A DNA stretch of 64,000 nucleotides from a marine gamma proteobacterium HTCC2080 (GTDB taxonomy: Bacteria > Pseudomonadota > Gammaproteobacteria > Pseudomonadales > Halieaceae): contig AAVV01000011.1 of assembly GCA_000169115.1 (NCBI GenBank), forward strand, positions 1 through 64,000, read 5' to 3'. Below, piece after piece: positions 46,838-57,096 of the stretch. The notes beneath the pieces were generated by a model that saw only the letters and a list, made by a program, of their open reading frames with translations, was not told the DNA's origin and did not search any database. A program made the position numbers and the translations under genes. Position 1 is the first letter of the stretch. Every line of letters starts with the position of its first letter.

Positions 46838-48240
46838 TACTTAGCAATACCATCAACCATGTGTTGCTGAACGGTAGCAAGATCGTTGGGCAGCACGGTG
46901 AACCGTTCGGAGCGATCGAAGAGATCCGATAAATGCGCCGGTAATTCAGCCGGCTGTTGAATACCACTGGCCTCAATTGCCGCTGGAAACTTGGCTGGGT
47001 GGGCGGTCGCAAGCGTTACCATGGGCTGAGTGGTATCTCGCTGACAAGCCCGTGCAGCAAGCGTACCGATAGCGCTGTGGGGATCGAGTAAGTAGCCACA
47101 TTGCGCAGAAATTGCGGCGATTTCCTCGCAAGTCTCGTCATCAGACACGCAGTAACTACTAAATAGCTCTCTAGCTTTGGACATGGCTGTGTCAGACAGT
47201 TGAATAGACCCCTTTTGAAAGTCGTCCATCAGCTGACTAACAACGGCACCATCACGATCGTAGAGGTCGAACATCAGGCGCTCAAAATTTGAGGACACCG
47301 TAATATCCATGCTCGGAGAGATAGACTGCTCTAGCTGCAACTTAGCGTATTCTCCGGAAGTCAGTAGGCGATGAAGAACATCATTACGATTTGTCGCGAT
47401 CACCAACTGATCTATCGGCAGCCCCATACTGCGGGCCAAATACCCTGCAAAAATATCGCCAAAGTTACCCGTAGGCACTGAAAAATTGACGGTTCTCTCT
47501 GGCGCACCCAGAGCGAGGGCCGCATAAAAATAATACACAATCTGCGCCATAATTCTGGCCCAGTTTATTGAATTTACGGCAACTAACGCCCGCCCATCAG
47601 GCAGAAAGGGCTCGGCCACAAAGCTAGCTTTCACCATTGCCTGACAGTCGTCAAAATTACCTTCAATGGCAAGGTTGTGAATATTCTCACCCAGAACTGT
47701 GGTCATCTGGCGCCGCTGCACCTCTGATACACGGTCGTTGGGATGCAGGATAAAAATATCGATAAATTCACAGTGTCGGCACCCCTCAATGGCGGCAGAG
47801 CCGGTATCCCCCGAAGTGGCGCCCATAATCACAACACGCTCTTGCCGACGTTCCAGAACGTGATCTAAGAGCCGTCCTAACAGCTGCAGCGCAAAGTCTT
47901 TGAAGGCAAGAGTGGGACCATGAAAGAGCTCAAGAACCCATTGATTTTGTTCAAGCTGCACGAGTGGCGCTATGGCGTCATGGCGAAAGGTTCCATAGGC
48001 TTCGTCAATTAATCGACGTAAATCATCAAACTCAATCGACCCCTCAACGAAGGGCTTCAGAATTTCAAAGGCCAGCGAGGGATAGTCCATACCCCGCATG
48101 GACTTTATCTGCTCGCTAGAAAACGTCGGTAACTGCTCAGGCACATACAACCCCCCATCGGCGGCAAGCCCCGCGAGAAGTACACCCTCAAAATCGAGGG
48201 CAGGTGCGCCGCCACGAGTGCTAATGTAATTGATGGGCAA
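46837..48240 (-). CDS. thrC: Threonine synthase
   Basis: Final step of threonine synthesis, from O-phosphohomoserine. It has 467 residues with the PLP lysine in HGPTLAFKDFALQ and the phosphate loop GATSGDTGSAA. The start is almost certainly TTG at 48240, with a perfect AAGGAGG six bases upstream formed by the last codons of hom; a longer ATG form reaching 48339 would overlap hom by about 100 bases and has no family similarity there. Operon hom-thrC-recJ. Confidence 0.94.
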   Translation of the reverse strand: MPINYISTRGGAPALDFEGVLLAGLAADGGLYVPEQLPTFSSEQIKSMRGMDYPSLAFEILKPFVEGSIEFDDLRRLIDEAYGTFRHDAIAPLVQLEQNQWVLELFHGPTLAFKDFALQLLGRLLDHVLERRQERVVIMGATSGDTGSAAIEGCRHCEFIDIFILHPNDRVSEVQRRQMTTVLGENIHNLAIEGNFDDCQAMVKASFVAEPFLPDGRALVAVNSINWARIMAQIVYYFYAALALGAPERTVNFSVPTGNFGDIFAGYLARSMGLPIDQLVIATNRNDVLHRLLTSGEYAKLQLEQSISPSMDITVSSNFERLMFDLYDRDGAVVSQLMDDFQKGSIQLSDTAMSKARELFSSYCVSDDETCEEIAAISAQCGYLLDPHSAIGTLAARACQRDTTQPMVTLATAHPAKFPAAIEASGIQQPAELPAHLSDLFDRSERFTVLPNDLATVQQHMVDGIAK

Positions 48241-48241
48241 T

Positions 48242-49552
48242 TCAGACCTCCTTAAAGCTCTCAACTCGCAGCCGCACCACCGAGCCACTGAGTGCGGGCA
48301 GAGATTCCATATCACAGATTGCAGCATCGAGCCGACCACACGCCACAGAGTCAGTAAGTATTACGACCGTGACCTGGCTAGATCCGGCGACCGGGGGACG
48401 CTGAATAAGCGACTCAATGCTGATGCCGCGCTCACTCAGTAAGCCGGTTATGTCCGCCATGACACCCGGGCGATCCTCGACGACTAGGCGCAGATACCAA
48501 ACACCAGAAACCTCATCTCTAGGTACTAACGGCAGAGCCTGAAGCTGATCGCTGGGCACTCCTAGTATCGGCGCAGGATCGATTTTAGTGTGGTTGAGAA
48601 CCTTACCCAAATCCATTAGGTCGCTGCATACCGACGATGCTGTTGGCAATGATCCCGCTCCGGGCCCTGTCAGTACAATTTCGCCCACAGCGTCAGCCTC
48701 AATCATAACGGCATTTAAAACGCCATCGACCCGAGCTATTTGGCGATTCGACGGAATCAACGTGGGGTGAACCCGCAAATCAATCGCGTCTCCGCAGCGC
48801 CTGGCAATCCCCAAATGCTTAACGCAGAAGCCCAGCTCTTTGGCAAAATTAAGATCTTCAGGGGTCACGGTGTCAATGCCTTCCATAATGGGAGCATTGG
48901 CGTCCAGCGGTATACCGAAGGCAATGGATGCCAATATAACCAGCTTATGGGCAGCATCGGTTCCATCAACATCGAAGGTTGGATCAGCTTCTGCGTACCC
49001 CAGCGCCTGCGCTTCTGCCAGTACATCATCAAAGCTACGGCCTGCATTGGCCATTTCGGTCAAAATGAAATTGCCTGTGCCGTTGATAATGCCTGCCACA
49101 CCACTAACAACATTAGCCGCCAGAGATTCGCGAAGCACTTTAATCACCGGTATGCCACCGGCAACAGCTGCTTCGAATCTCAGTGCGACTTGGGCTTGCT
49201 CTGCCAAGGCGATCAGTTCATTTCCAAATTCGGCAATAAGCGCTTTATTGGCTGTAACCACATGCTTACCCGCTTGAATCGCCTGGGTAACTAGATCGCG
49301 TGCCACCGTGGTGCCACCGATTAATTCCACCACGATATCCACTTCAGGGTCACGCACGACCTCGAAAATATCCCGGCTAACGCGATACCTGCTTGTGTCA
49401 CAACCAGCGTTATCGCGGCGGGCACCAATATGCACTAACTGTAAATCAGCGTTACAGCGCTGCTGAATAAGACCTTGATGATTATTAAAGAGCTTGATGA
49501 CACCGCTTCCAACGGTACCCAAGCCACAAACTCCAATTTTTAGACTCGTCAT
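48242..49552 (-). CDS. hom: Homoserine dehydrogenase
   Basis: NAD(P)H-dependent reduction of aspartate semialdehyde to homoserine. It has 436 residues: N-terminal Rossmann fold with GLGTVGSGV, catalytic domain with the Glu/Lys segments around GIINGTGNF and YAEADPTFDVDG, and a C-terminal ACT domain (about 355-430, DRPGVMADITGLLSERGISI) that normally gives threonine feedback. It is monofunctional, without aspartokinase. It lies five bases downstream of alaC; the thrC start follows after one base. Confidence 0.95.
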   Translation of the reverse strand: MTSLKIGVCGLGTVGSGVIKLFNNHQGLIQQRCNADLQLVHIGARRDNAGCDTSRYRVSRDIFEVVRDPEVDIVVELIGGTTVARDLVTQAIQAGKHVVTANKALIAEFGNELIALAEQAQVALRFEAAVAGGIPVIKVLRESLAANVVSGVAGIINGTGNFILTEMANAGRSFDDVLAEAQALGYAEADPTFDVDGTDAAHKLVILASIAFGIPLDANAPIMEGIDTVTPEDLNFAKELGFCVKHLGIARRCGDAIDLRVHPTLIPSNRQIARVDGVLNAVMIEADAVGEIVLTGPGAGSLPTASSVCSDLMDLGKVLNHTKIDPAPILGVPSDQLQALPLVPRDEVSGVWYLRLVVEDRPGVMADITGLLSERGISIESLIQRPPVAGSSQVTVVILTDSVACGRLDAAICDMESLPALSGSVVRLRVESFKEV

Positions 49553-49557
49553 AGTCT

Positions 49558-50757
49558 TTAAACCCCACTGCTGTGTGGGGGACCGCTACGAAGAACCTTT
49601 TTGATACCCCGCAGCGCTTGACGCGTTCGGTGCTCATTTTCAATGAGACCAAACCGCACATAACCTTCACCGTATTCACCAAAACCGATTCCGGGAGACA
49701 CCGCAACCCCAGCTTCAGCGAGCAGTAACTTGCTGAATTCGAGGGACCCCATAGCCCTGAAAGACTCGGGGATTTCTGCCCATACAAACATTGTTGCCTT
49801 GGGGGGGGTTACCGGCCAACCCGCCTCATTGAGCCCCTGACAAAGAACATCTCTGCGACTGCGGTACATGTCACAAATATCTGAGACACACTGTTGGTCA
49901 CCCTCGAGTGCTGCGATAGCGGCCACCTGCACGGGAGTAAAAATACCGTAATCTAAATAGGATTTAATACGAGTAAGTGCGGCAATAAGCTCGGGATTGC
50001 CACAGCAAAATCCCACCCTCCAACCGGGCATATTGTAGCTTTTAGACAACGTAAAAAACTCAACCGCAATATCTCGAGCACCCTCAACTTGAAGAATACT
50101 GGGGGCCACGTAACCATCGAAGCATAAATCCGCATAGGCGAGATCGTGCACAACCCAAATGCCAGCTTCACGAGCGACAGCAATTACTTTCTCGAAAAAA
50201 CTCAACTCCACACAGTGCCCCGTGGGATTTGATGGGAAATTAAGCACCAGCATCTTCGGCTTCGGATAACTGTTGCGAATCGCCCGCTCTAGCTCCTCAA
50301 AAAAGGTGGCCTCGTCGGACATGGGCACATGACGTAGATCTGCACCAGAAATCACAAAACCGTAGGGGTGAATAGGATAAGAGGGATTGGGCACCAAAAT
50401 CGAATCACCCGTACTGGTCGTCGCCAACGCCAGATGAGCTAGCCCCTCCTTCGATCCCATAGTGACAATAGCTTCACTGTTAGGATCGAGCACCACATCA
50501 TAGCGACGCTGATACCAGTCGCAGATCGCTTTGCGCAAACGGGGAATACCTTTTGACTGCGAGTAACGGTGGGTGTCCCCGCGATGGATGGTATCAGCGA
50601 GTTTATCCACAATATGACTGGGCGTTGGTTGATCGGGATTACCCATACCAAAGTCGATGATATCTTCGCCGCGAGCACGCGCTGAAGTTTTTAATTCACC
50701 AATAATATTAAAAACGTACGGCGGTAGCCGATCGATGCGTTGGAAGTTGTGGTTCAA
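49558..50757 (-). CDS. alaC: Alanine/valine-type aminotransferase AlaC
   Basis: 399-residue class I PLP aminotransferase. [11 protein letters not shown] near the N-terminus, [18 protein letters not shown] and the PLP lysine in [12 protein letters not shown] match AlaC (YfdZ), a main glutamate-pyruvate aminotransferase. It is placed between dsbC and hom in a same-strand run. Supply or removal of alanine, or an amino acid made from the threonine pathway, is possible. Confidence 0.9.
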   Translation of the reverse strand: MNHNFQRIDRLPPYVFNIIGELKTSARARGEDIIDFGMGNPDQPTPSHIVDKLADTIHRGDTHRYSQSKGIPRLRKAICDWYQRRYDVVLDPNSEAIVTMGSKEGLAHLALATTSTGDSILVPNPSYPIHPYGFVISGADLRHVPMSDEATFFEELERAIRNSYPKPKMLVLNFPSNPTGHCVELSFFEKVIAVAREAGIWVVHDLAYADLCFDGYVAPSILQVEGARDIAVEFFTLSKSYNMPGWRVGFCCGNPELIAALTRIKSYLDYGIFTPVQVAAIAALEGDQQCVSDICDMYRSRRDVLCQGLNEAGWPVTPPKATMFVWAEIPESFRAMGSLEFSKLLLAEAGVAVSPGIGFGEYGEGYVRFGLIENEHRTRQALRGIKKVLRSGPPHSSGV

Positions 50758-50811
50758 CGTTTCGGTACTCCGGATTCCATTGCTGTCAGACCTTAAAGTA
50801 TTTGGCGTTTG

Positions 50812-51627
50812 CTATTGCAGACCCAGCACAGCGGCAAGCTCAGCTGCCGGCTTGTACCCCGGAATCATTTGTCCGCTGCTGGTAATAATGGCGGGTGTTC
50901 CCCGCACGCCCATCGCTGCACCCAATTGGAACTGGGCGGTGACTGGCGAACTATCACAATCTGCCATCGGTAGTGCCACACCGGCCTTCATCTGAGTCAA
51001 AGTTTTTTGCGGATCATCGGCACACCATGCAGTCGTTAACTTGAGCGCACCCTCCGAATCAGGACCGCCCCGCGGATAGGCCAAGTAACGCACTTCAATG
51101 CCCATGGCATTTAAGTCGGCAACTTCCTGATGTAATTTTTGGCAATAAAAACAAGTCACATCAGTGAAGACCGTGATGTAGTCACGGGTATCACCTTCGG
51201 GGGTAAAGACAATCATTTGAGCCAAGTCGACGCCATCAATCAGTGCTACGCGATCGAGTTCACGCTTTTCCTCGGCAAGATTCACAAGGCCATCGGCGCG
51301 TACCGCGTAGAGATCGCCGACCACAAAGTGATCACCCTGCTCGGTGGCATACAATACCAAGCCATTGTCCAGGGTTACCTCAACTAATCCTGCCGCCGGA
51401 GTTTTTTTGACATTTTGAACTTGCACCGGGGCACCGCCGCCGCTAAGAGCCGCGCTAATTTTCTCTTCCAGACCTTTGTGCGGGTTCGAGCTGTAGGTCT
51501 CTGCGTTAACGAAAGCAGCTGTTAATACTGAAATCAGCACTAGCAGCGCAGCGCTGACACCAACCGAGGCTCTAGATACCTGTGCGTTCGAGGTTTTACC
51601 GCTGCGAGCCACTTTACTCATATTCAT
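50812..51627 (-). CDS. dsbC: Thiol:disulfide interchange protein DsbC
   Basis: Periplasmic disulfide isomerase. An N-terminal signal/anchor (about 20-42), a dimerisation domain with LVEVTLDNGLVLYAT and DHFVVGDLY, a linker, and a thioredoxin domain with active site CFYC and cis-Pro in RGTPAII. A second Cys pair (WCADD and MADCDS) matches the structural disulfide of DsbC. The start is set at ATG 51627. The xerD-dsbC order is shared with Pseudomonas-like genomes. Confidence 0.92.
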   Translation of the reverse strand: MNMSKVARSGKTSNAQVSRASVGVSAALLVLISVLTAAFVNAETYSSNPHKGLEEKISAALSGGGAPVQVQNVKKTPAAGLVEVTLDNGLVLYATEQGDHFVVGDLYAVRADGLVNLAEEKRELDRVALIDGVDLAQMIVFTPEGDTRDYITVFTDVTCFYCQKLHQEVADLNAMGIEVRYLAYPRGGPDSEGALKLTTAWCADDPQKTLTQMKAGVALPMADCDSSPVTAQFQLGAAMGVRGTPAIITSSGQMIPGYKPAAELAAVLGLQ

Positions 51628-51668
51628 TGCATTCCATTCTCTGGGTGGGAACCGTGAAACGATGACCA

Positions 51669-52562
51669 CTAACCTCTTGGATGGTGGTGTTCGTGTAACT
51701 CTTGCATGCGCTGCTTAGCCACATGGGTGTAAATTTGCGTTGTCGAAAGGTCGCTGTGCCCCAACAGCATCTGTACCACCCTAAGATCAGCACCGTGATT
51801 TAACAGGTGCGTGGCAAAGGCGTGCCTTAGCGTGTGGGGTGACAGATGGCTTTGTATGCCAGCGCGCTCGCCATACAGTTTAATACGATACCAGAAGGTC
51901 TGGCGAGTCATCTCCCGGGATCGATTAGATGGAAAAAGAACATTGCTAGACTGGCCCTTAAGCAGTTCGATTCGCGGCCCACGCATATACTGAATCAGCC
52001 AATCCAGCGCCTCTTCGCCCATGGGAACAAGCCGCTCTTTGCCACCTTTACCCAATACTCGGACGATGCCTTGGTTAAGACCCACCTGCTCCACCTGCAG
52101 GCCCACCAATTCTGAGACCCGCAAACCACAGGCATAAAGCATTTCAAGCATGGTTCTGTCGCGAAATTCCAGCGCCAATTCAAGGTCGGGGGCGCCAAGT
52201 AACCGTTCAACATCGGTTTCTGATAGCGACTTGGGCAGTGGACGCCCTTGCTTGGGGCTTTCTATGCGTAAGGTGGGGTCTTCAACGATATGACCCTCGC
52301 GGAGAGCCCACCGATAAAAGCTTCGAGCGGCAGATAAAAACCTTGCACTAGATCGAGGTGATGCACCCTGCCGAAGTTTTAGGCCTAAGTAAGATTGTAT
52401 CTGGCTTGAACCCGCTGTCAGTAAGGACTCTGCAGTCTGTTCAGCTAGCCATTCGTCATACAACGAGAGGTCGCGACGATAGGCCGCGAGGGTATTTTCG
52501 CTCAACCCTCGCTCCATCCATAGATTATCGAGATAACGCTCTAATGCAGAGGACGCGGGCAC
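51669..52562 (-). CDS. xerD: Site-specific tyrosine recombinase XerD
   Basis: Acts with XerC at dif to resolve chromosome dimers. It has 297 residues with an SAM-like core-binding domain (1-100) and catalytic domain with the complete set Arg148, Lys172, His243, Arg246, His269, Tyr278. The conserved chromosomal setting (rplS upstream, dsbC downstream) supports housekeeping XerD rather than a mobile-element integrase. Confidence 0.94.
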   Translation of the reverse strand: MPASSALERYLDNLWMERGLSENTLAAYRRDLSLYDEWLAEQTAESLLTAGSSQIQSYLGLKLRQGASPRSSARFLSAARSFYRWALREGHIVEDPTLRIESPKQGRPLPKSLSETDVERLLGAPDLELALEFRDRTMLEMLYACGLRVSELVGLQVEQVGLNQGIVRVLGKGGKERLVPMGEEALDWLIQYMRGPRIELLKGQSSNVLFPSNRSREMTRQTFWYRIKLYGERAGIQSHLSPHTLRHAFATHLLNHGADLRVVQMLLGHSDLSTTQIYTHVAKQRMQELHEHHHPRG

Positions 52563-52589
52563 TTCAAATCACCCCGTCTTGCAACAAAA

Positions 52590-52949
52590 TCAACGAGAGA
52601 GCTTTTCCTTAATACGCGCTGCCTTGCCACTGCGCTCGCGCAAGTAGTAGAGCTTAGCTTGCCGCACATCACCACGACGCTTTACGGAAATGCTGTCTAG
52701 CAGGGGGCTGTAGGTTTGAAACGTTCGCTCAACACCAACACCGTGTGAAATCTTGCGCAGCGTAAAGGCAGAGTTCAAGCCACGGTTGCGCTTTCCGATA
52801 CAAACGCCCTCAAAAGCCTGCAAACGCTCTCGAGTCCCTTCTTTCACCTTGACCTGCACAACGACTGTATCCCCAGGGGCGAAGTCGGTAATTTCCTTGG
52901 TCATTTGTTCGGCATTAATTTCCGAAATGATTTTATTGGTGCTCATCAC
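52590..52949 (-). CDS. rplS: Ribosomal protein L19
   Basis: 119-residue 50S protein at the 30S/50S interface. [27 protein letters not shown] and [12 protein letters not shown] are the family marks. Last gene of the rpsP-rimM-trmD-rplS operon. Confidence 0.97.
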   Translation of the reverse strand: MMSTNKIISEINAEQMTKEITDFAPGDTVVVQVKVKEGTRERLQAFEGVCIGKRNRGLNSAFTLRKISHGVGVERTFQTYSPLLDSISVKRRGDVRQAKLYYLRERSGKAARIKEKLSR

Positions 52950-53019
52950 ACTCTCCCATTGAGCTGCGCAATTTGCGCGGCGGCGGCCACTGCCGCATAG
53001 TTTTCAATACTGCTCGTTT

Positions 53020-53766
53020 TCAGTCCAGCCCCCATTCTTTAAGGAGCTGCCAATCCTCGGCCAAAACCCCATCGGGGTTCAGCAAATCCGGTCGTCGATC
53101 CAATGTTCGTCGAACCGACTGAGCCCTGCGCCAGCGTGCAATCGCACCATGATCACCGCTCAATAGCACCGCAGGCACCGCCCGCCCCTCATAAGTCTCA
53201 GGTCGGGTGTAGTGAGGACAGTCCAACAAACCATCTGCAAAAGAATCTTCTTCAGCAGAGTCATTGTGGCCGAGCACACCGGGAATCAATCGCACCATAG
53301 CGTCGATAACCAGCATGGTCGGTAACTCTCCACCACTTACCACAAAATCTCCCACGGAAATTTCGTGATCAACCGAGCGCTCAATAAAGCGCTCATCTAT
53401 TCCTTCGTAACGCCCCGATACGAAAATCGTTGCATCATCAACCAGTAGCTCTCTCGCCAAGCTGTCTGTGAACCGCCGACCTTGAGGCGTCATAGCGACC
53501 ACTTTGACCCTTCCTCCCAGCGAGGCTTTGGCCGATTGCACTGCCTGGTCAAGCAACGGCGCCTGCATGACCATACCGGGACCACCTCCGTAAGGTCGGT
53601 CGTCTACTGTTCCGTGACGATCCATTGCCAGGTCTCGCGGATTGTGCAACGACAAAGACCAAAGATCATCTCGCAGTCCTCTACCTGTCACACCCCAGTC
53701 GCTAATGGCGCTAAACATTTCTGGAAACAGCGTCACTACGGCAAAGTGGTGTTGAGCCTCAGACAT
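53020..53766 (-). CDS. trmD: tRNA (guanine37-N1)-methyltransferase
   Basis: Makes m1G37 in tRNAs reading CNN and some GNN codons, preventing frameshifts. It has 248 residues with the SPOUT knot: LFPEMF near the N-terminus, DRPYGGGPGMVMQ, VFVSGRYEGIDERF-type text, and GDFVVSGGELP. Its start overlaps the rimM stop by eight bases. Confidence 0.96.
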   Translation of the reverse strand: MSEAQHHFAVVTLFPEMFSAISDWGVTGRGLRDDLWSLSLHNPRDLAMDRHGTVDDRPYGGGPGMVMQAPLLDQAVQSAKASLGGRVKVVAMTPQGRRFTDSLARELLVDDATIFVSGRYEGIDERFIERSVDHEISVGDFVVSGGELPTMLVIDAMVRLIPGVLGHNDSAEEDSFADGLLDCPHYTRPETYEGRAVPAVLLSGDHGAIARWRRAQSVRRTLDRRPDLLNPDGVLAEDWQLLKEWGLD

Positions 53767-54301
53767 CGGTGTACCAAATCACACGGACAGTGCCCGCATC
53801 CATATCCACCGAGTGGACAACTTCGTCGACTAACCACGGTATCAAACGCTCTTTATCGTCCATGCTGCCTTCACAAGGCCGCACCACTAGGACATCGTTT
53901 GCACCGGTCTCCAGTAAATGGTCTATCTCTCCCAGCAGGCAAAGTCCCTCAGGGGCTTCGCACCAAACACGCAATCCTTCAAGATCACGCCAATAAAAGT
54001 CTCCATCTTCTAGATCAGGTAAAAGCGCTGCAGATCCGCGCAATACCATCCCCCTTAAAGCTTCAGCTTGGGTTCGATCATCGACCCCCGAAACCTGTAT
54101 TACCCACCCTCGGCCTTGAGGCCTAAGGTTGGTAACTTTTACGCCACGCGAATCCGCCTGTCGCATTTTTGGCCCAGAAGCCAGAACTAAACCTTCTAGC
54201 CCTTCCAAAAAAGTTGGATCCTCTACCAGAGGCCTTATCTTCAACCAACCCTTAATGCCATGGGCACCCAAGACCTCCGCCAGTACCAGTGACTCAGTCA
54301 C
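53759..54301 (-). CDS. rimM: Ribosome maturation factor RimM
   Basis: Assists assembly of the 30S head around S19. It has 180 residues: the N-terminal domain with GAHGIKGWLKI and the C-terminal PRC barrel (DFYWRDLEGLRV to LIPWLVDEVV). Between rpsP and trmD, overlapping the latter. Confidence 0.95.
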   Translation of the reverse strand: MTESLVLAEVLGAHGIKGWLKIRPLVEDPTFLEGLEGLVLASGPKMRQADSRGVKVTNLRPQGRGWVIQVSGVDDRTQAEALRGMVLRGSAALLPDLEDGDFYWRDLEGLRVWCEAPEGLCLLGEIDHLLETGANDVLVVRPCEGSMDDKERLIPWLVDEVVHSVDMDAGTVRVIWYTDV

Positions 54302-54328
54302 GGGACTGCCGCTCGGGCAAAGCCAACC

Positions 54329-54595
54329 TTAGGCAGCTGCGGCCTCAGACTGAGTTGCAGCGGCGTCCTTCATCAGTGCTTTAACCCTAGGCGATACCTG
54401 CGCACCTTTAGCAACCCAAGCAGCAATCTTTTCTAGATCCAGTCTCAGGCGCTCTTCTTGGCCCCGAGCAACCGGATTAAAGAAACCGACGCGCTCAATA
54501 AAGCGCCCATCGCGTGAACGGCGATGATCCGTAACGGTGACTTGATAAAATGGCCGCTTTTTGGACCCGCCTCGTGACAGTCGAATAACTACCAT
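54329..54595 (-). CDS. rpsP: Ribosomal protein S16
   Basis: 88-residue 30S assembly protein. [17 protein letters not shown] is the universal N-terminus, followed by [13 protein letters not shown] and an Ala-rich tail. First gene of the operon; its promoter should lie in the gap to ffh (54596-54713). Confidence 0.97.
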   Translation of the reverse strand: MVVIRLSRGGSKKRPFYQVTVTDHRRSRDGRFIERVGFFNPVARGQEERLRLDLEKIAAWVAKGAQVSPRVKALMKDAAATQSEAAAA

Positions 54596-54713
54596 CTTGT
54601 TGATTCCTCAGTAAAATTTTTTACAGGAGCTCAGACCAAAGTGCCCTGTTCCTGAAATATAAGGGTGCGGAGAATACAGCAAACTCTTAGCCATTACTAG
54701 GCCAGAAAACACC

Positions 54714-56096
54714 TCAACGGGGTGGAAAACCGCCCCCCGACATGCCGCCGCCCGGGGGCATCATACCCCCCAGACCGCGCATCATTTTCTGCATACCACC
54801 GCCTTTCATTTTCTTCATCATTTTTTGCATTTGCTTGTGCTGTTTCAGCAGTCGATTTAAATCCTGTACCTGAGTGCCCGAGCCTAGGGTTATTCGCCGT
54901 TTGCGCCCTCCAGAGATAACCTCAGGCTTGCGGCGCTCTAAAGGTGTCATGGAGTCAATCATCGCTTCCATCCGCGCAAACTGTTTGAGATCAACGTTCT
55001 GCTGCGCCATGGCGGCCATGTTGCCGATACCCGGCATTTTTTCCATCATCGCTCCAATGCCGCCCATATTTTTCATTTGCTGCAGCTGCTCACGAAAGTC
55101 CTCGAGGTCGAATCGACCACCTTTCTGTACCTTTTTGGCCAGTCGCTGAGCCTTTTTCTGATCAACCTTCCGCTCAGCATCTTCAATAAGGGACAACAAG
55201 TCCCCCATACCCAAAATACGAGAGGCCAATCGATCGGGGTGAAACGGATCGAGAGCATCGGTTTTTTCACCGACACCTAAAAATTTAATGGGCTTGCCGG
55301 TAACTGACCGCACCGATAATGCCGCACCTCCTCGGGTATCAGCATCGACCTTGGTCAAAATGACCCCTGTCAGCGGCAGCGTCTCACCAAAGGCCCTAGC
55401 CGTCATTACAGCGTCTTGCCCCATCATGGCGTCAACGACAAACAGCGTCTCAATGGGGTTGACCGCGGCATGGAGCTCACGGATTTCGGCCATCATGGCG
55501 TCATCAACCGCCAGTCGCCCTGCTGTGTCTACCAGCAGGACATCGGTGAAATTAAGCCGAGCATTTTCCAGAGCACGGTTCACAATGGCGACGGGCTTCT
55601 CCTCCACCGAGGAGGGTTCAAAACGCGCGCCCACTTCAGACGCCAAAGTTTCCAGTTGCTTTATCGCGGCGGGGCGGTACACATCTGCCGACACCACAGC
55701 GACCGACTTTTTCTCACGCTCCATCAAGTAACGCGCTAACTTGGCGATTGAGGTCGTTTTACCCGCCCCTTGCAGACCTGCCACCATGACCACGGCAGGA
55801 GGCTGCGCATTCAAAGTCAGCGCCTCATTAGCACTGCCCATAGTTTGAGTGAGCTCTGCCTGAACTATCTTCAAAAACTCCTGACCAGGCGTCAAGCTTT
55901 GTGCCACTTCAGCCCCGACAGCACGCGTCTTGACCGCTTCAGTGAAGGACTTTACGACCTCCAACGCCACGTCGGCCTCTAGCAGCGCCATACGTACTTC
56001 GCGTAGGGTGTCCCGAATATTGTCCTCAGTCAGCCTAGACTTGCCAGACATGCTCTTCAGACTGGCCGATAGACGATCGCTTAATCCTTCAAACAT
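54714..56096 (-). CDS. ffh: Signal recognition particle protein Ffh
   Basis: SRP54 GTPase that with 4.5S RNA targets inner-membrane proteins to FtsY. It has 460 residues: N helices, G domain with GLQGAGKTT, DTAGR, TKVD and the SRP insertion, and a methionine-rich M domain ending in a Gly/Met-rich tail. It is divergent from ypjD, the usual layout. Confidence 0.96.
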   Translation of the reverse strand: MFEGLSDRLSASLKSMSGKSRLTEDNIRDTLREVRMALLEADVALEVVKSFTEAVKTRAVGAEVAQSLTPGQEFLKIVQAELTQTMGSANEALTLNAQPPAVVMVAGLQGAGKTTSIAKLARYLMEREKKSVAVVSADVYRPAAIKQLETLASEVGARFEPSSVEEKPVAIVNRALENARLNFTDVLLVDTAGRLAVDDAMMAEIRELHAAVNPIETLFVVDAMMGQDAVMTARAFGETLPLTGVILTKVDADTRGGAALSVRSVTGKPIKFLGVGEKTDALDPFHPDRLASRILGMGDLLSLIEDAERKVDQKKAQRLAKKVQKGGRFDLEDFREQLQQMKNMGGIGAMMEKMPGIGNMAAMAQQNVDLKQFARMEAMIDSMTPLERRKPEVISGGRKRRITLGSGTQVQDLNRLLKQHKQMQKMMKKMKGGGMQKMMRGLGGMMPPGGGMSGGGFPPR

Positions 56097-56205
56097 GGGA
56101 CCTCAAATAGCGCCCTTAGAGGCGCCTCAAACGGTGATAAAGAGCGTAGTATACGTGCTGAAGCAAATGCACCCAATCACCAAGTCGGTACAAAGCGAGG
56201 ATTTT

Positions 56206-57015
56206 TTGACGACCACCCCCGATTTACTCCAGTCTGCACTGGCGGTGACAACCGCGTTGATCTACGTGGGTGCAGCCGCGAGACAACTCTTGACCCTCGA
56301 TGGTAGACGTCACCGGGCACCTTGGGATGTGACTGCGTTGGCAGTGTTAGCGGTATCTTGTCACCTCGCTATATTTCTATTGGACTTGGAAAAGGGTGTA
56401 CTAGACCTCGGGTTTTATAAAATATCCTCCCTCATATTTCTCGTCATGGGCATGATTACTGTCGTTAGCCTGCTAGTTAGGCCGCTGCAGATGGTAATTA
56501 TCGCCACGTTTCCTTTCTCGGCTCTGGCCGTGCTGGTTAGCGCCTTTGCGCCGCCGACAGGCCAACCATTGGCAGGACTTGAGAGCGGCCTTCTTGCACA
56601 TATTGTCAGCTCACTGCTCGCCTTCGGAGTACTTACCTTAACCTCACTACAAGGTGCCCTACTCTCGGTACAAACCCAGCGTTTACGGAGCCACAATACC
56701 CGCGGAATCGTACGGCTGCTCCCCGCCCTGGACACTATGGGACAAATGTTTTTCGAATTGCTCGCCGCAGGTGTACTTTGGTTAACGGTGGCAGTCGTAT
56801 CGGGCGGATTGTTTGTCGATGACCTTCTCGGCCAACAGCTGGTACACAAAACGGTACTCACAACACTATCCTGGGCCTTACTTACCATGACACTCGTCGT
56901 TCATTGGCAACGAGGCCTACGAATCAGCACAGCTTTATCTCTTGTTTTTTTAGGCTACGGTCTGATGGCGATAGGTTTCTTTGGCTCCAAACTGGTTGTT
57001 GAATTGTTGCTCTAG
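56206..57015 (+). CDS. ypjD: YpjD/CcsA-like inner membrane protein
   Basis: About 269 residues with eight hydrophobic helices of the cytochrome c assembly (CcsA/HemX) superfamily, corresponding to E. coli YpjD. Features include LAHIVSSLLAFGVLTL, PALDTMGQMFFELLAAGV and the C-terminal VHWQRGLRI with a conserved His. TTG at 56206 is the preferred start, with GAGG five bases upstream and the family N-terminus from there. Open frame farther upstream overlaps ffh and is not coding. Confidence 0.88.
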   Translation: MTTTPDLLQSALAVTTALIYVGAAARQLLTLDGRRHRAPWDVTALAVLAVSCHLAIFLLDLEKGVLDLGFYKISSLIFLVMGMITVVSLLVRPLQMVIIATFPFSALAVLVSAFAPPTGQPLAGLESGLLAHIVSSLLAFGVLTLTSLQGALLSVQTQRLRSHNTRGIVRLLPALDTMGQMFFELLAAGVLWLTVAVVSGGLFVDDLLGQQLVHKTVLTTLSWALLTMTLVVHWQRGLRISTALSLVFLGYGLMAIGFFGSKLVVELLL

Positions 57016-57096
57016 GCAATAAAAGCATCAGCCGCGGCTAAATGCTTGTCAGCAGCGCTATTTTTCTCCAACATGGAGAACCTAACCTTTGACTGA

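Noticed and set aside
48241-48339. ATG start of thrC at 48339
   Set aside because: Would overlap hom by about 100 bases and adds residues unlike any threonine synthase; TTG 48240 with AAGGAGG is far better.
51669-52562. Tyrosine recombinase as a mark of a mobile element
   Set aside because: Length, motifs and setting between rplS and dsbC are those of chromosomal XerD.
55930-56205. Upstream extension of ypjD across the start of ffh
   Set aside because: It lies antisense to ffh and has no membrane character; the family N-terminus begins at TTG 56206.
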